The notes under the pieces were generated by a model. It was not told the origin of the DNA, did no database searches, and was given only the letters and a program-made list of their open reading frames with translations. Shown here in pieces: positions 34,660-43,118 of a stretch of DNA of 51,198 nt. The position numbers and the translations under genes are program-made. Origin of the DNA: JBDIVL01 sp039794405 (GTDB lineage: Bacteria > Planctomycetota > Brocadiia > Brocadiales > Brocadiaceae); the NCBI GenBank assembly GCA_039794405.1, contig JBDIVL010000031.1, positions 1 through 51,198 on the forward strand, given 5' to 3'. The first letter of the stretch is position 1; each line of letters starts with the position of its first letter.

Positions 34660-36810
34660 TTGAAGGAGATTAGGAATGTATGGCCGGGAAGACCCTATCC
34701 GTTAGGGGCGACGTGGGATGGGGCCGGGGTCAACTTTGCACTCTTTTCTGAAAATGCAGTGAAGATCGAACTATGCTTGTTTGAACAATCCAAAGGAGAT
34801 TATGAGATTGCACGGATCCCATTAACCGAATATACTGACCAAGTTTGGCATGTTTATCTGCCTGAGGCGCGTCCCGGGGATCTCTACGGTTATCGTGTCT
34901 ATGGCCCATATGAACCATGTAAAGGTCATCGTTTTAATCCGGCGAAACTCCTTTTTGATCCATACAGCAAGGCCATTTCTGGGCATATAGAATGGAGCGA
35001 TGCACTTTTTGGGTATACAATAGGCGATCCTCATGCCGATCTCTCAAAAAATGACCATGATAGCGCTTCTAATATTCCGAAATCTGTTATTTTGGACCAG
35101 GCATTTAACTGGGGAGATGATGTCCATCCCCGAACTCCATGGCATAAGACGCTTATTTACGAACTCCATGTGAAAGGATTTACTGCCCGCCATCCTGACG
35201 TTCCGGAAGAGCATCAAGGAACTTATGCTGGTCTAACCACTCCAGCAGTGCTTGACTACCTTCATTCAATAAGGATTACTGCCGTTGAATTAATGCCAGT
35301 ACATCATTTTGTGACCGACAGGTATCTTATAGACCGAGGACTTACTAATTATTGGGGTTACAATTCAATCGGTTTTTTTGCACCGGAATCCCGATATTCT
35401 AGCAGTGGATTTCTGGGACAGCAAGTAATGGAGTTTAAGACTATGGTCAAGACTCTTCATCGTGAGGGAATCGAGGTTATTCTGGATGTGGTTTATAATC
35501 ATACAGCAGAGGGAAACCATTTGGGACCTACCCTCTCTTTTCGGGGAATTGACAATGCCAGTTATTATCGCCTGGTACCGGAAAACCGGCGCTATTATAT
35601 GGATTATACGGGAACTGGTAATACTCTCAACATGTTGCATCCACGTGTACTACAACTTATTATGGATAGTTTACGATATTGGGTATTAGATATGCACGTA
35701 GACGGACTTCGATTTGATTTGGCTTCAGCGTTGGCGCGGGAACTTCATGAAGTAGACCGTCTTGGATCATTCTTCGATATTATCCATCAAGATCCTGTGC
35801 TTTCGCAGGTAAAGTTGATAGCCGAGCCGTGGGATTTAGGTGAGGGGGGATACCAGGTAGGAAACTTTCCTGTCCTCTGGGCGGAGTGGAATGGCAGATA
35901 CCGTGATACGGTGCGGCGTTACTGGAGAGGAGATCCTGGACAGATTGGTAATTTGGCCTATCGATTGACAGGCAGCAGTGATCTTTATGGAAAGAGCGGA
36001 CGGAAACCATATGCCAGTATTAATTTCGTGACGGCTCATGATGGTTTTACCTTAAATGATTTGGTCAGTTATAATCAGAAATATAATGAGGCAAATAAAG
36101 AGGGAAACCATGATGGAACTGATGAAAATTTTAGCTGGAATTGTGGAACTGAGGGACCTACCGATAATCCGTCAATCTCAGCACTGAGGGCACGCCAGCA
36201 ACGTAATTTCTTGGCAACTTTACTCCTATCACAGGGAGTTCCGATGTTATTGGCTGGCGATGAGATTGGCCATACCCAACGTGGAAATAATAATGCGTAT
36301 TGCCAGGATAACGAGACTTCCTGGATAAATTGGAATTTGGATAAATCACGGCAGAATTTATTGGAGTTTACCCGATTTGTGATTGAGTTCGTTTACACAC
36401 ACCCGGTCTTGAGGCGTCGAAATTTCTTTCATGGAAGAAAGATTCACGGTTCTGAGATAAAAGATTTAACCTGGTTCCGGCCTGACGGGGAGGAGATGAC
36501 TGAAGAGGACTGGAATAATCCAATCGTCCGTTGTTTAGGCCTTCGGTTAAGTGGCGATGCTATTGAAGAAGTTGACGACCGCGGAAATCAAATTAAGGAT
36601 ACAACTTTGCTTATCTTGCTAAATGCTCATCATGATCAGATATCCTTTATCCTGCCATCTAAACCACCGCAAATGTGGTGGGATTTTGTGCTGGATACCA
36701 ATGGAGAAATAGGGGTAAGACAATCCAGGCCAAAGAGTGAAAGTGAACCATACAATCTTATAGGCCATTCGCTGGCATTGCTTTGTTTACGTGGCAACGA
36801 TAAGAAATAA
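34660..36810 (+). CDS. glgX: Glycogen debranching enzyme GlgX
   Basis: GlgX hydrolyses alpha-1,6 branches of limit glycogen. The 716 residues start with the CBM48-type PLGATWDGAGVNFALFSENA and contain the GH13 catalytic set: VDGLRFDLASAL (nucleophile Asp), KLIAEPWDLGEGGYQ (acid/base Glu) and NFVTAHDGFTLNDLV (transition-state Asp). Family-specific ENFSWNCGTEGPT and GDEIGHTQRGNNNAYCQDNETSW are also present. The start is TTG with AAAGGAGCG upstream. It stands alone behind the promoter, riboswitch and terminator, which suggests that glycogen use responds to c-di-GMP. Confidence 0.96.
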   Translation: MKEIRNVWPGRPYPLGATWDGAGVNFALFSENAVKIELCLFEQSKGDYEIARIPLTEYTDQVWHVYLPEARPGDLYGYRVYGPYEPCKGHRFNPAKLLFDPYSKAISGHIEWSDALFGYTIGDPHADLSKNDHDSASNIPKSVILDQAFNWGDDVHPRTPWHKTLIYELHVKGFTARHPDVPEEHQGTYAGLTTPAVLDYLHSIRITAVELMPVHHFVTDRYLIDRGLTNYWGYNSIGFFAPESRYSSSGFLGQQVMEFKTMVKTLHREGIEVILDVVYNHTAEGNHLGPTLSFRGIDNASYYRLVPENRRYYMDYTGTGNTLNMLHPRVLQLIMDSLRYWVLDMHVDGLRFDLASALARELHEVDRLGSFFDIIHQDPVLSQVKLIAEPWDLGEGGYQVGNFPVLWAEWNGRYRDTVRRYWRGDPGQIGNLAYRLTGSSDLYGKSGRKPYASINFVTAHDGFTLNDLVSYNQKYNEANKEGNHDGTDENFSWNCGTEGPTDNPSISALRARQQRNFLATLLLSQGVPMLLAGDEIGHTQRGNNNAYCQDNETSWINWNLDKSRQNLLEFTRFVIEFVYTHPVLRRRNFFHGRKIHGSEIKDLTWFRPDGEEMTEEDWNNPIVRCLGLRLSGDAIEEVDDRGNQIKDTTLLILLNAHHDQISFILPSKPPQMWWDFVLDTNGEIGVRQSRPKSESEPYNLIGHSLALLCLRGNDKK

Positions 36811-37145
36811 GTAAAAGCAGATATTGAGGCTTATCGAGGGTGAAGAAAAAACTGCAAGAGGGCTGGTAGATGGACTTTTTAAAGATTTTTTATGAATTTA
36901 AGAAAAAACAGCCCAATATAATACCCCTTATATCTCTTGCTGTAATTATCGAGATTAATTTCCTATAGTGAATTATTTAAGATGCATGTTTTTTCCATTA
37001 AAATTATGCCGAGATACACAAAGAGGCAACTTATATAGGTTGCCTCTTTGCCCTTCTGTCTTGGAGAGTTCGCTACATATCTATTATTTTGTAATTGTTG
37101 TCCTAACAGCCAATCTCTGTTCCAGATATGCAGATGTTGAAGGTT
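36811..37145. other. Region after glgX: possible micro-ORF and terminator
   Basis: A 32-codon frame at 36870-36968 could encode a tiny hydrophobic peptide (MDFLKIFYEF, then an IIPLISLAVIIEI stretch) after a weak AGAGGG; it may be chance. The only strong element is the hairpin at 37020-37049. No other gene is seen. Confidence 0.35.
37020..37049. terminator. 11-bp terminator hairpin
   Basis: AAAGAGGCAAC (37020-37030) pairs perfectly with 37039-37049 over an 8-base loop. It is flanked by A on one side and T on the other, so it may stop glgX transcripts on the plus strand and the small-protein transcript on the minus strand. Confidence 0.7.
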
Positions 37146-37412
37146 CTATTGATGTCTGTGATGACAGTCACACCTGCAATCCCCTTCTGGCTTTGATGGT
37201 AAATGCTTACATTTTTGGCACATCTCTTCTTTCTGCTCCTCTGCTTTTGTCTCTTTTGTTTCCTTCTTTTCTCCCTCTTTTACTACGTCTTTCCCGTCCG
37301 GTTGAAGGACCTGGTAATGCTGCGCTGTTGCAGAGTTTATAAATGTCGTAATTACAGTACCAAATATTAAAGTACCAGCTACGAGAAGACTATAACTCAG
37401 TTTTTTTACCAT
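37146..37412 (-). CDS. Secreted cysteine/histidine-rich small protein A
   Basis: The 88 residues start with a signal peptide (about 1-30, ending NSATA) after AAGGAGGG. A charged linker of Glu and Lys (KEGEKKETKETKAEEQKEE) leads to a metal-site-like end: CQKCK, then CRCDCHHRHQ. The linker separates the signal from the cysteine/histidine tail. I recognise no family. A role in periplasmic metal binding is a guess from composition. The next gene (37490-37669) encodes a protein of the same design, so the two may be divergent duplicates in one transcript. Confidence 0.7.
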   Translation of the reverse strand: MVKKLSYSLLVAGTLIFGTVITTFINSATAQHYQVLQPDGKDVVKEGEKKETKETKAEEQKEEMCQKCKHLPSKPEGDCRCDCHHRHQ

Positions 37413-37489
37413 TTTCTACCCTCCTTATAATAAGAAATCGATATTAAGGCAAATTGTCTTTCAAATCTTATTAAACTACCACGTTCCCC

Positions 37490-37669
37490 TTAATGCTTAC
37501 AGTTGCAGTGATCAATCTTACCCTCTTCACACTCCTTTGTACACTTTACGTTTTCTGGACATTTGCAATCCTCCGGACTTTTCTCGCTTCTTGCAAAGAT
37601 ATTAGCGGTTCCAATGCTCAGTAGTAGTGTACTTATAATAATGAGGCTATAACTAAATTTCCTTCCCAT
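37490..37669 (-). CDS. Secreted cysteine-rich small protein B
   Basis: From the ATG at 37669 the product has 59 residues. The frame opens earlier, at 37762, but AAAGGAGG lies just before the later ATG. A signal peptide (MGRKFSYSLIIISTLLLSIGTANIFA) is followed by six cysteines in CKCPENVKC, CEEG and HCNCKH. Like its neighbour it couples export with a C-terminal cluster of Cys and His, and both begin with a similar lysine/Ser-Tyr-Ser-Leu stretch (KKLSYSLL and RKFSYSLI). No function is known; metal binding is the natural guess. Confidence 0.68.
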   Translation of the reverse strand: MGRKFSYSLIIISTLLLSIGTANIFARSEKSPEDCKCPENVKCTKECEEGKIDHCNCKH

Positions 37670-38332
37670 ATTCCTCCTTTCATGAGAAAAGTTACGCAGG
37701 TACCTTAAGAGTATTCCTGATAGACTGAAAGTTAATAGTGTACAGAATAGTTTAAAATACATCCCCCTTCATTTTCATACGAGAGGAAAACTGAAATCAA
37801 AATTCCCAGAGTAATCTTGAGGAGTAACTTGGCTTATTATTTATGTATGTTACGCAATACTTATGCCAGAAAATTTTAAATATTTCGCTTAAATACTAAG
37901 AGGATTTAAACAGGCATCCGTAAGATTTAGTTTGGTCGATTTCATATAGGAATTTCAAACCGCCTATGTAGTGGCAAGGCATGCCTTGCCACTACACTAT
38001 TAAAAGCTGCTGAATGCTTAATTTAGCGTATAGGAGTATAGGAATACCAAAGTTGTGGTTATGGAGCAAAGAGCCCTTCGTTCTACGTTGAAAAGTCTCC
38101 GAAGACGTAACGTAAAATAAAAACTCTTGAAAAAATGTGACATGGCGCAAAAGTGGACATGGCACAGGAACGTAACATGGCACAGTAATAAGACAGAAAA
38201 AAAGATTGCCACTATATACTATCTCGTTTATTATGTTGCAATTGGAAGCAAAAGGTCTTATAAGGGCTGACAATGAATTCCAATCTTTATCCATTTATTT
38301 ATCATTATTCATAAAAGAAAGAGAGCCTTTCT
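37670..38332. other. Gene-free region with palindrome and short repeats
   Basis: No gene is supported in these 663 bases. There is a perfect 28-base palindrome at 37968-37995. At 38136-38185 the phrase CATGGCRCA recurs three times (GTGACATGGCGCA, GTGGACATGGCACA, GTAACATGGCACA). The region separates the divergent small-protein unit and tdh-kbl. Confidence 0.5.
37968..37995. repeat. Perfect 28-bp palindrome with GTAG head
   Basis: GTAGTGGCAAGGCA at 37968-37981 is followed at once by its exact reverse complement to 37995. The GTAG head is the tetranucleotide typical of REP elements served by RAYT transposases, one of which is encoded at 47495-48127. Confidence 0.75.
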
Positions 38333-39361
38333 GTGAAAGCAGTTATTAAGGCAAAACGTACGAGGGGTATGCAATTTGTGGAAGTACCTACACCAAAAGT
38401 AGGGCAGAGAGATGTGCTTATTAAGATTACGATTGCTTCTATTTGCGGTACCGATGTGCACATTTATGATTGGACACGCTGGGCACAACATCGTTTTATT
38501 CCTCCCTGCATTGTCGGTCATGAGTTCGCCGGGAATGTCTTGAAGATTGGGGAAGAGGTAACCCGGGTGAAGGTTGGAGACCGGGTTTCTGCAGAAAGTC
38601 ATATTACTTGTGGACATTGTTATCAGTGTGATAACGGGTACGCAGAGGTCTGCAAGGATTTAAAATTATTAGGGGTAGACCGGGATGGCACCTTTGCCGA
38701 ATTCCTTGTTTTACCGGAGCATGTCATTTGGAAGAATGATCCAAATATTCCCGATGCATGGGCGACTATCCAGGAACCCTTTGGAAATGCCGTTGATACC
38801 GTCCTTACTGAAGATATCTCGGCGAAGAATGTTTTAATCCTTGGAGCAGGTCCTATTGGGCTTTTTGCTGCGGGTATTGCAAAGGCCTGCGGTGCCTCAT
38901 TAATCATTATTTCTGATCCTAACGATTATCGGCTTGCTATGAGTAAAAAAATGGGGGCTCATATTGCCCTTAATCCGAGAAAGCAAGATATTATTCCGGT
39001 TATTTTGGAGGCCACAAAAAATAATGGTGTAGATGTGGTTCTGGAGTTTTCTGGTAATAACCAGGCGTTAAACCAGGGTTTAAAAGTAATCACTCCAGGG
39101 GGCAGGATTTCTGTATTAGGTATTTATGAAAGGCGTGTCAGTATTGATCTCAACAAAGAGGTTATTTTCAAAAAGATACGCATTTATGGGATTACTGGCC
39201 GTAAGATATTTTCCACCTGGTATGAGACATCGCGCCTCTTATCCTCGAAGCTTGTAGATCCGAGTCCTGTTATTACCCACCAGTTTTCATTAAAAGATTA
39301 TGAGAAGGGTATGAAACTTATGAAGGACGGGAAATGTGGAAAGGTTATTTTACAGATTTAG
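38333..39361 (+). CDS. tdh: L-threonine 3-dehydrogenase
   Basis: Tdh oxidises threonine to 2-amino-3-ketobutyrate with NAD. The 342-residue zinc MDR protein has the catalytic ASICGTDVHIYDW (Cys about 38), GHEFAG, the structural zinc cysteines in CGHCYQCDNGYAEVC and the Rossmann motif GAGPIGLFAAGIAKACGA near 170. DVHIYDW and TGRKIFSTWYE are typical of Tdh rather than other MDR enzymes. The start is GTG. The kbl gene follows 12 bases later; the two enzymes act in sequence to give glycine and acetyl-CoA. Confidence 0.96.
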   Translation: MKAVIKAKRTRGMQFVEVPTPKVGQRDVLIKITIASICGTDVHIYDWTRWAQHRFIPPCIVGHEFAGNVLKIGEEVTRVKVGDRVSAESHITCGHCYQCDNGYAEVCKDLKLLGVDRDGTFAEFLVLPEHVIWKNDPNIPDAWATIQEPFGNAVDTVLTEDISAKNVLILGAGPIGLFAAGIAKACGASLIIISDPNDYRLAMSKKMGAHIALNPRKQDIIPVILEATKNNGVDVVLEFSGNNQALNQGLKVITPGGRISVLGIYERRVSIDLNKEVIFKKIRIYGITGRKIFSTWYETSRLLSSKLVDPSPVITHQFSLKDYEKGMKLMKDGKCGKVILQI

Positions 39362-39373
39362 AGGGGATATTCT

Positions 39374-40549
39374 ATGGATAAATTTTATTTTATTACTGAA
39401 GAATTGGATAAGCTTAGGGAAACAGGGTTATCAGTTCACATTCGCACTATTCAAAGCCCGCAAGGGGCATGGATTACAGTGGATGCGAAAAGGGTATTCA
39501 ATCTCTGTTCAAATAATTATCTGGGATTTGCTAATAACCCTCAGTTAAAATTTGCTTCGCAAAATGCTATTGAGACTTATGGTGTAGGTCCCGCGGCTGT
39601 AAGAACTATTGCCGGGACTACAAGTTTACATAGGGAACTTGAACGGAAGCTTGCGATCTTTAAGGGTGTAGAAAGTGCCCTCTCTTTTCAATCAGGATTC
39701 TGTGCAAACCTTGCCGTTATTCCTGCAATTGTTGGTGAAGGCGATGTTGTTTTTTCGGATGAACTTAACCATGCGAGTGTTATTGATGGATGTCGCCTTT
39801 CTAGGGCCAGAGTTGTGCGATATGGACATGGTGACCCCGTGGATCTTTTCGAAAAAATTTCCCGTGAAAAGAATGCCAGACGTAAGCTTATTATTACTGA
39901 CGGTGTTTTTAGTATGGAAGGAGATATTGCACCATTACCAGAAATTGTGGATATTTCTGAAAAATTTGGGGCAATTACGATGGTGGATGATGCGCATGGA
40001 GAGGGCGTGTTGGGTCAGAGTGGGAGGGGTATTGTCGACCACTTTAATTTACACGGTAGGGTCGATATCGAAGTTGGGACCATGTCAAAGGCATTCGGTG
40101 TTGTAGGGGGCTATGTTGCTGGAACTAAAAGACTCATAGATTATTTGGAGCAAAAAGGCCGGCCCTTCCTCTTTTCCAGTGCTGTAACGGCTGCTGATAT
40201 AGCGGCATGTATTACTGCCGTGGATACACTCACCGCTTCTGACGTGTCCGTTAAACAACTCTGGACAAATACATCCTTTTTCCAGGAGAAGATGAAACAT
40301 ATTGGATATAATCTTGGCAATACAAAAACACCGATTACTCCTGTGATGATAGGGGATGCCAGGGTAGCTAAGGACTTTAGCCAAAGATTGTTTGATGAAG
40401 GTATCTTTGCCCAGGCCATTGGTTACCCTACGGTGCCAATGGGTAAGGCACGCATCCGTGTAATGCTATCTGCTGCCCATAGCCAGGGTGATCTTATGTG
40501 GGCGACAGAACAATTTAAAAAAATCGGAAAGTCCTTGAGTATATTGTAA
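39374..40549 (+). CDS. kbl: Glycine C-acetyltransferase (2-amino-3-ketobutyrate CoA ligase)
   Basis: Kbl splits 2-amino-3-ketobutyrate with CoA into glycine and acetyl-CoA. It is a PLP enzyme of the alpha-oxoamine synthase family: SNNYLGFANNP near 50, GTTSLHRELE, FSDELNHASVIDGCRLS, the cofactor DDAHGEGVLG and the PLP lysine in GTMSKAFGVVGGY near 238. The 391 residues fit the family. GAGGGGA precedes the ATG, and it is the second gene after tdh. A MITE-like element starts 11 bases after the stop. Confidence 0.96.
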   Translation: MDKFYFITEELDKLRETGLSVHIRTIQSPQGAWITVDAKRVFNLCSNNYLGFANNPQLKFASQNAIETYGVGPAAVRTIAGTTSLHRELERKLAIFKGVESALSFQSGFCANLAVIPAIVGEGDVVFSDELNHASVIDGCRLSRARVVRYGHGDPVDLFEKISREKNARRKLIITDGVFSMEGDIAPLPEIVDISEKFGAITMVDDAHGEGVLGQSGRGIVDHFNLHGRVDIEVGTMSKAFGVVGGYVAGTKRLIDYLEQKGRPFLFSSAVTAADIAACITAVDTLTASDVSVKQLWTNTSFFQEKMKHIGYNLGNTKTPITPVMIGDARVAKDFSQRLFDEGIFAQAIGYPTVPMGKARIRVMLSAAHSQGDLMWATEQFKKIGKSLSIL

Positions 40550-40560
40550 TTTAACGTATT

Positions 40561-40710
40561 GTAACAATTTAGTTTTTTGAAAAAGTAGGGGCGAAGCATC
40601 TGCCGGTTTGGGTATGAACACAGGTATGCCAATGTATAGCAAATGCTTCGCCCCTACACTGCGTGGCAAACATCACTACTATTGGAATTTTTCAAAAACT
40701 AAATTGTTAC
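40561..40710. mobile_element. MITE-like element, GTAACAATTTAG family, copy 1
   Basis: Terminal inverted repeats of about 23 bases close the element: GTAACAATTTAGTTTTTTG (40561 onward) and its near-exact complement ending CTAAATTGTTAC at 40710. Inside lies a second inverted repeat, GTAGGGGCGAAGCAT at 40585 with ATGCTTCGCCCCTAC ending at 40657. There is no coding capacity. A second copy with the same ends but a different core lies at 44978-45222. Confidence 0.8.
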
Positions 40711-40880
40711 GATTTATTTATAAAGATGAATTGTATATAGAGTATTTGAACTTGTTTAATTCTTCTCTCCTTCTGATTATGGAATAAGAGTTGATTTTTT
40801 GGAAGAGAATGTTTAATATTCAATTTCTTATAGAATTTAATAAATTTTAATTCTTGGTCTTGGATTTTAGGTGTTTTTAT

Positions 40881-41369
40881 ATGAAAAAGCTTATTATCGG
40901 AATAATCTCAATTGCGTGTGTATTTGGTTGTGGCAAGAAAAAAGTGGAAGAAATAGGAAGTAAAGTTGTTTCCGTTGAAAGGGAGCAAGCTGTAGGAGCC
41001 ACAGGGGATGACCATAGTTTTATCAAGGATGAGCAAGGTTTTATTGTACACATGAAGGACATTAAGGTACTGCTAAAACATTTATCAATGTCAATTAATA
41101 CGCAAGACTGGGAAGCAATAAAGCACGATACGAAAAAACTAAAAAAAGCAAGTCCTGTTGCCTTTACGGGTGCCAATAAAAAATCCTTGCCGGTAGAGTT
41201 TATCAATTTAGATGTTAAGTTTCATTTAAGTGCATTGGAGCTAATTGGCGCTTCTCAGAAAAAGGATAAAGATAAAGCCACAGCCGCCTTTTTCAATGTA
41301 GTAAATAGCTGCGACGAATGTCATGCCAAGTTTAATCCTAAAGAATCTTCTACCTCCTGGTTCCAGTAA
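40881..41369 (+). CDS. Lipoprotein cytochrome of the c' (class II) type
   Basis: From the ATG at 40881 the product has 162 residues. The signal ends in VFGC, a plausible lipobox, so the protein should be lipid-anchored outside the cytoplasm. The body is mostly helical (MKDIKVLLKHLSMSINTQDWEAI, KFHLSALELIGASQKKDKDKA). The only haem motif, CDECH, comes near the C-terminus, the position it has in cytochrome c' and related four-helix cytochromes. Its redox partner or gas ligand is unknown. It stands alone between the MITE copy and palindromic DNA upstream of selD. Confidence 0.8.
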   Translation: MKKLIIGIISIACVFGCGKKKVEEIGSKVVSVEREQAVGATGDDHSFIKDEQGFIVHMKDIKVLLKHLSMSINTQDWEAIKHDTKKLKKASPVAFTGANKKSLPVEFINLDVKFHLSALELIGASQKKDKDKATAAFFNVVNSCDECHAKFNPKESSTSWFQ

Positions 41370-41447
41370 GGTAGATGTGACTAAAATTGGTATGGAGTAA
41401 TGGAGTGGTGGAGTAATGGATTATTGTTGTGAAAAAAACTTCAATGC

Positions 41448-41582
41448 TCCTAAGAGTTGGTTCAATCGTCCACGATTGAACCGGAACGTTTGGCACGTTT
41501 GCCTATGCCCGTCATCAATCAAAAGCCACATATTAATTCCAAACGCGTGGTTCAATCTACAAGATTGAACCAACCTTGAGGA
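41448..41582. repeat. Nested inverted repeat built of two GGTTCAATC hairpins
   Basis: Two hairpins share the arms GGTTCAATC and GATTGAACC (41459-41482 and 41549-41571). The outer flanks (TCCTAAGAGTTGG at 41448 and CCAACCTTGAGGA ending at 41582) are themselves near-complementary. The whole may form one 135-base cruciform. Confidence 0.7.
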
Positions 41583-41613
41583 ATTTTCGTTTTATTTATG
41601 CGGTTTTGTGGGT

Positions 41614-41640
41614 GGCACGGACAAATTTTGTTTGTCCGTG
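41614..41640. repeat. REP palindrome, GGCAYGGACAAAC family, copy 2
   Basis: GGCACGGACAAA and TTTGTCCGTG form the arms. The right flank (ATTGTTTGAATACGTACATTG) resembles the right flank of copy 1 at 18514, so the repeated unit is longer than the palindrome. Confidence 0.75.
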
Positions 41641-41702
41641 ATTGTTTGAATACGTACATTGATATGGAATAATAAGTATTTACAAGAAAGGGGGTGAGTG
41701 CT

Positions 41703-42752
41703 ATGACATGGATAAAGAAGCGGCTGATTGATTATGCAACTTGCGGTGGGTGAGCTGGTAAAGTTCCTGTTGAAGACATGGCATATGTACTCAACCATTT
41801 ACCCGAATACCCGAATGAACGTGTACTGGTTGGTCCTAAAACCTTCGCAGACGCTGGTATTTATAAAATTAGTGAAGAATTAGCCACAGTATCTACCCTG
41901 GATTTTTTCACACCGGTTGTAAACAATCCATACGATTATGGACAAGTCGCTGCAGCTAATGCCTTGAGTGATGTCTATGCCATGGGTGGCAAACCCATTA
42001 CGGCAATGAATATCCTCTGTTATCCGTTGAAACTTCTCAACAGGGATATTTTGGTCGAGATACTGAAGGGAGGAGCGGATAAGGTTAATGAGGCAGGGGC
42101 TGTTATCATAGGCGGCCATACGTTACAAGATACGGAGATTAAATATGGATTATCAGTTACGGGAACTATACATCCGGATAAGATTGTAACGAATGCAGGT
42201 GCCAGGGCTGGTGACGTATTGGTGCTGACAAAGCCACTGGGTACAGGACTGATCATTTCGGCAATTAAGGCAAAGAAGGCCACAGAAGAGCACGTAAACC
42301 TTATTACCAGGAGTATGACCTTGTTGAATAGGACAGCTTCTGAAGTTATGCTGGAAGTTGGGGTTAATGCCTGCACAGATATTACTGGTTTTGGGCTTAT
42401 AGGACATGCATACGAAATGGCAGAGGCCAGTATGGCTGCCCTGACTTTTTTTGCCGGGCGTATACCAATATTCGATGGTTGTGAACGCTATGTCAAGATG
42501 GGATTGATACCGGGGGTATCAAAACTCAGTAAAAAATATTTAAAAGATGCTGTTAGAATAGATTCGAGGGTACGGGAAAGCCTTATTGATGTTTTATTTG
42601 ATGCCCAGACTTCTGGTGGTCTGCTTATCTCTCTCCCAAAACAAAAGGCAGATACGTTATGTACAAAACTTAAGGAAAAGGGTGTCATGACGGCTGACAT
42701 TGTTGGTGAAGTTCATGAGAGAGAAGCCGTTTCTATCATTGTTGTACCATAA
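41703..42752 (+). CDS. selD: Selenide water dikinase SelD with in-frame UGA (Sec)
   Basis: SelD makes selenophosphate from selenide and ATP for selenocysteine or selenouridine. The frame from ATG 41703 (after AAAGGGGG) reads 16 codons to TCGG, then TGA (41751-41753), then AGKVPVED and the rest of SelD: VSTLDFFTPVVNNPYDYG, AMGGKPITAMNI, GGHTLQD, DITGFGLIGH, QTSGGLL. The TGA is at the catalytic Cys/Sec place (E. coli Cys17), two residues before the essential Lys. Reading TGA as selenocysteine gives 349 residues, the family's usual length. A start at ATG 41778 would remove the active site. A small stem-loop may follow the TGA. Confidence 0.9.
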
Positions 42753-43118
42753 ATGATAGTGGTTTACCGCAAAGATACAAATATTAAGAAAATACTGGAA
42801 GCTGGAAGTTAAGGATAGGTTCCCGTATACCACTTTGCTTTCTCTCTTTGCGAAGGGGGAGAAATAGAGGTGATTAATTATAGTATCCAAAAGATGGAAC
42901 CGAACATTACTAAGGTTCAGTATATGTTGAGGATTTTCACGTTAAAATTGTGGCATGGACGAACTGGTTTGTCCGTGCTTGTGTCGTCTGATGTAATCGA
43001 ATTCTGATTTGTTTTGTTCGGTTTCATCTTTGGATTACTATAGCTGCAGTTTTACTGTGTTATGTATTTATTTTCTCTGTGTCCTTTGTAGTGAGATGAT
43101 CTCTTACAGGAAAATCCT
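42753..43118. other. Intergenic region selD-pcm with one REP copy
   Basis: No gene is seen in these 366 bases. The only clear element is the REP palindrome at 42952-42978. A GGTGATTAATTATAG stretch near 42867 has no convincing frame behind it. Confidence 0.4.
42952..42978. repeat. REP palindrome, GGCAYGGACAAAC family, copy 3
   Basis: GGCATGGACGAAC and GGTTTGTCCGTGC form the arms, one base different from copy 1. Its right flank (TTGTGTCGTCTG) does not continue the flank shared by copies 1 and 2. Confidence 0.75.

Noticed and set aside
38309..38617. Minus-strand frame over the tdh start
   Set aside because: Antisense to the strongly supported tdh gene.
41592..41798. Minus-strand frame over the selD start
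   Set aside because: Antisense to selD and overlapping a REP.
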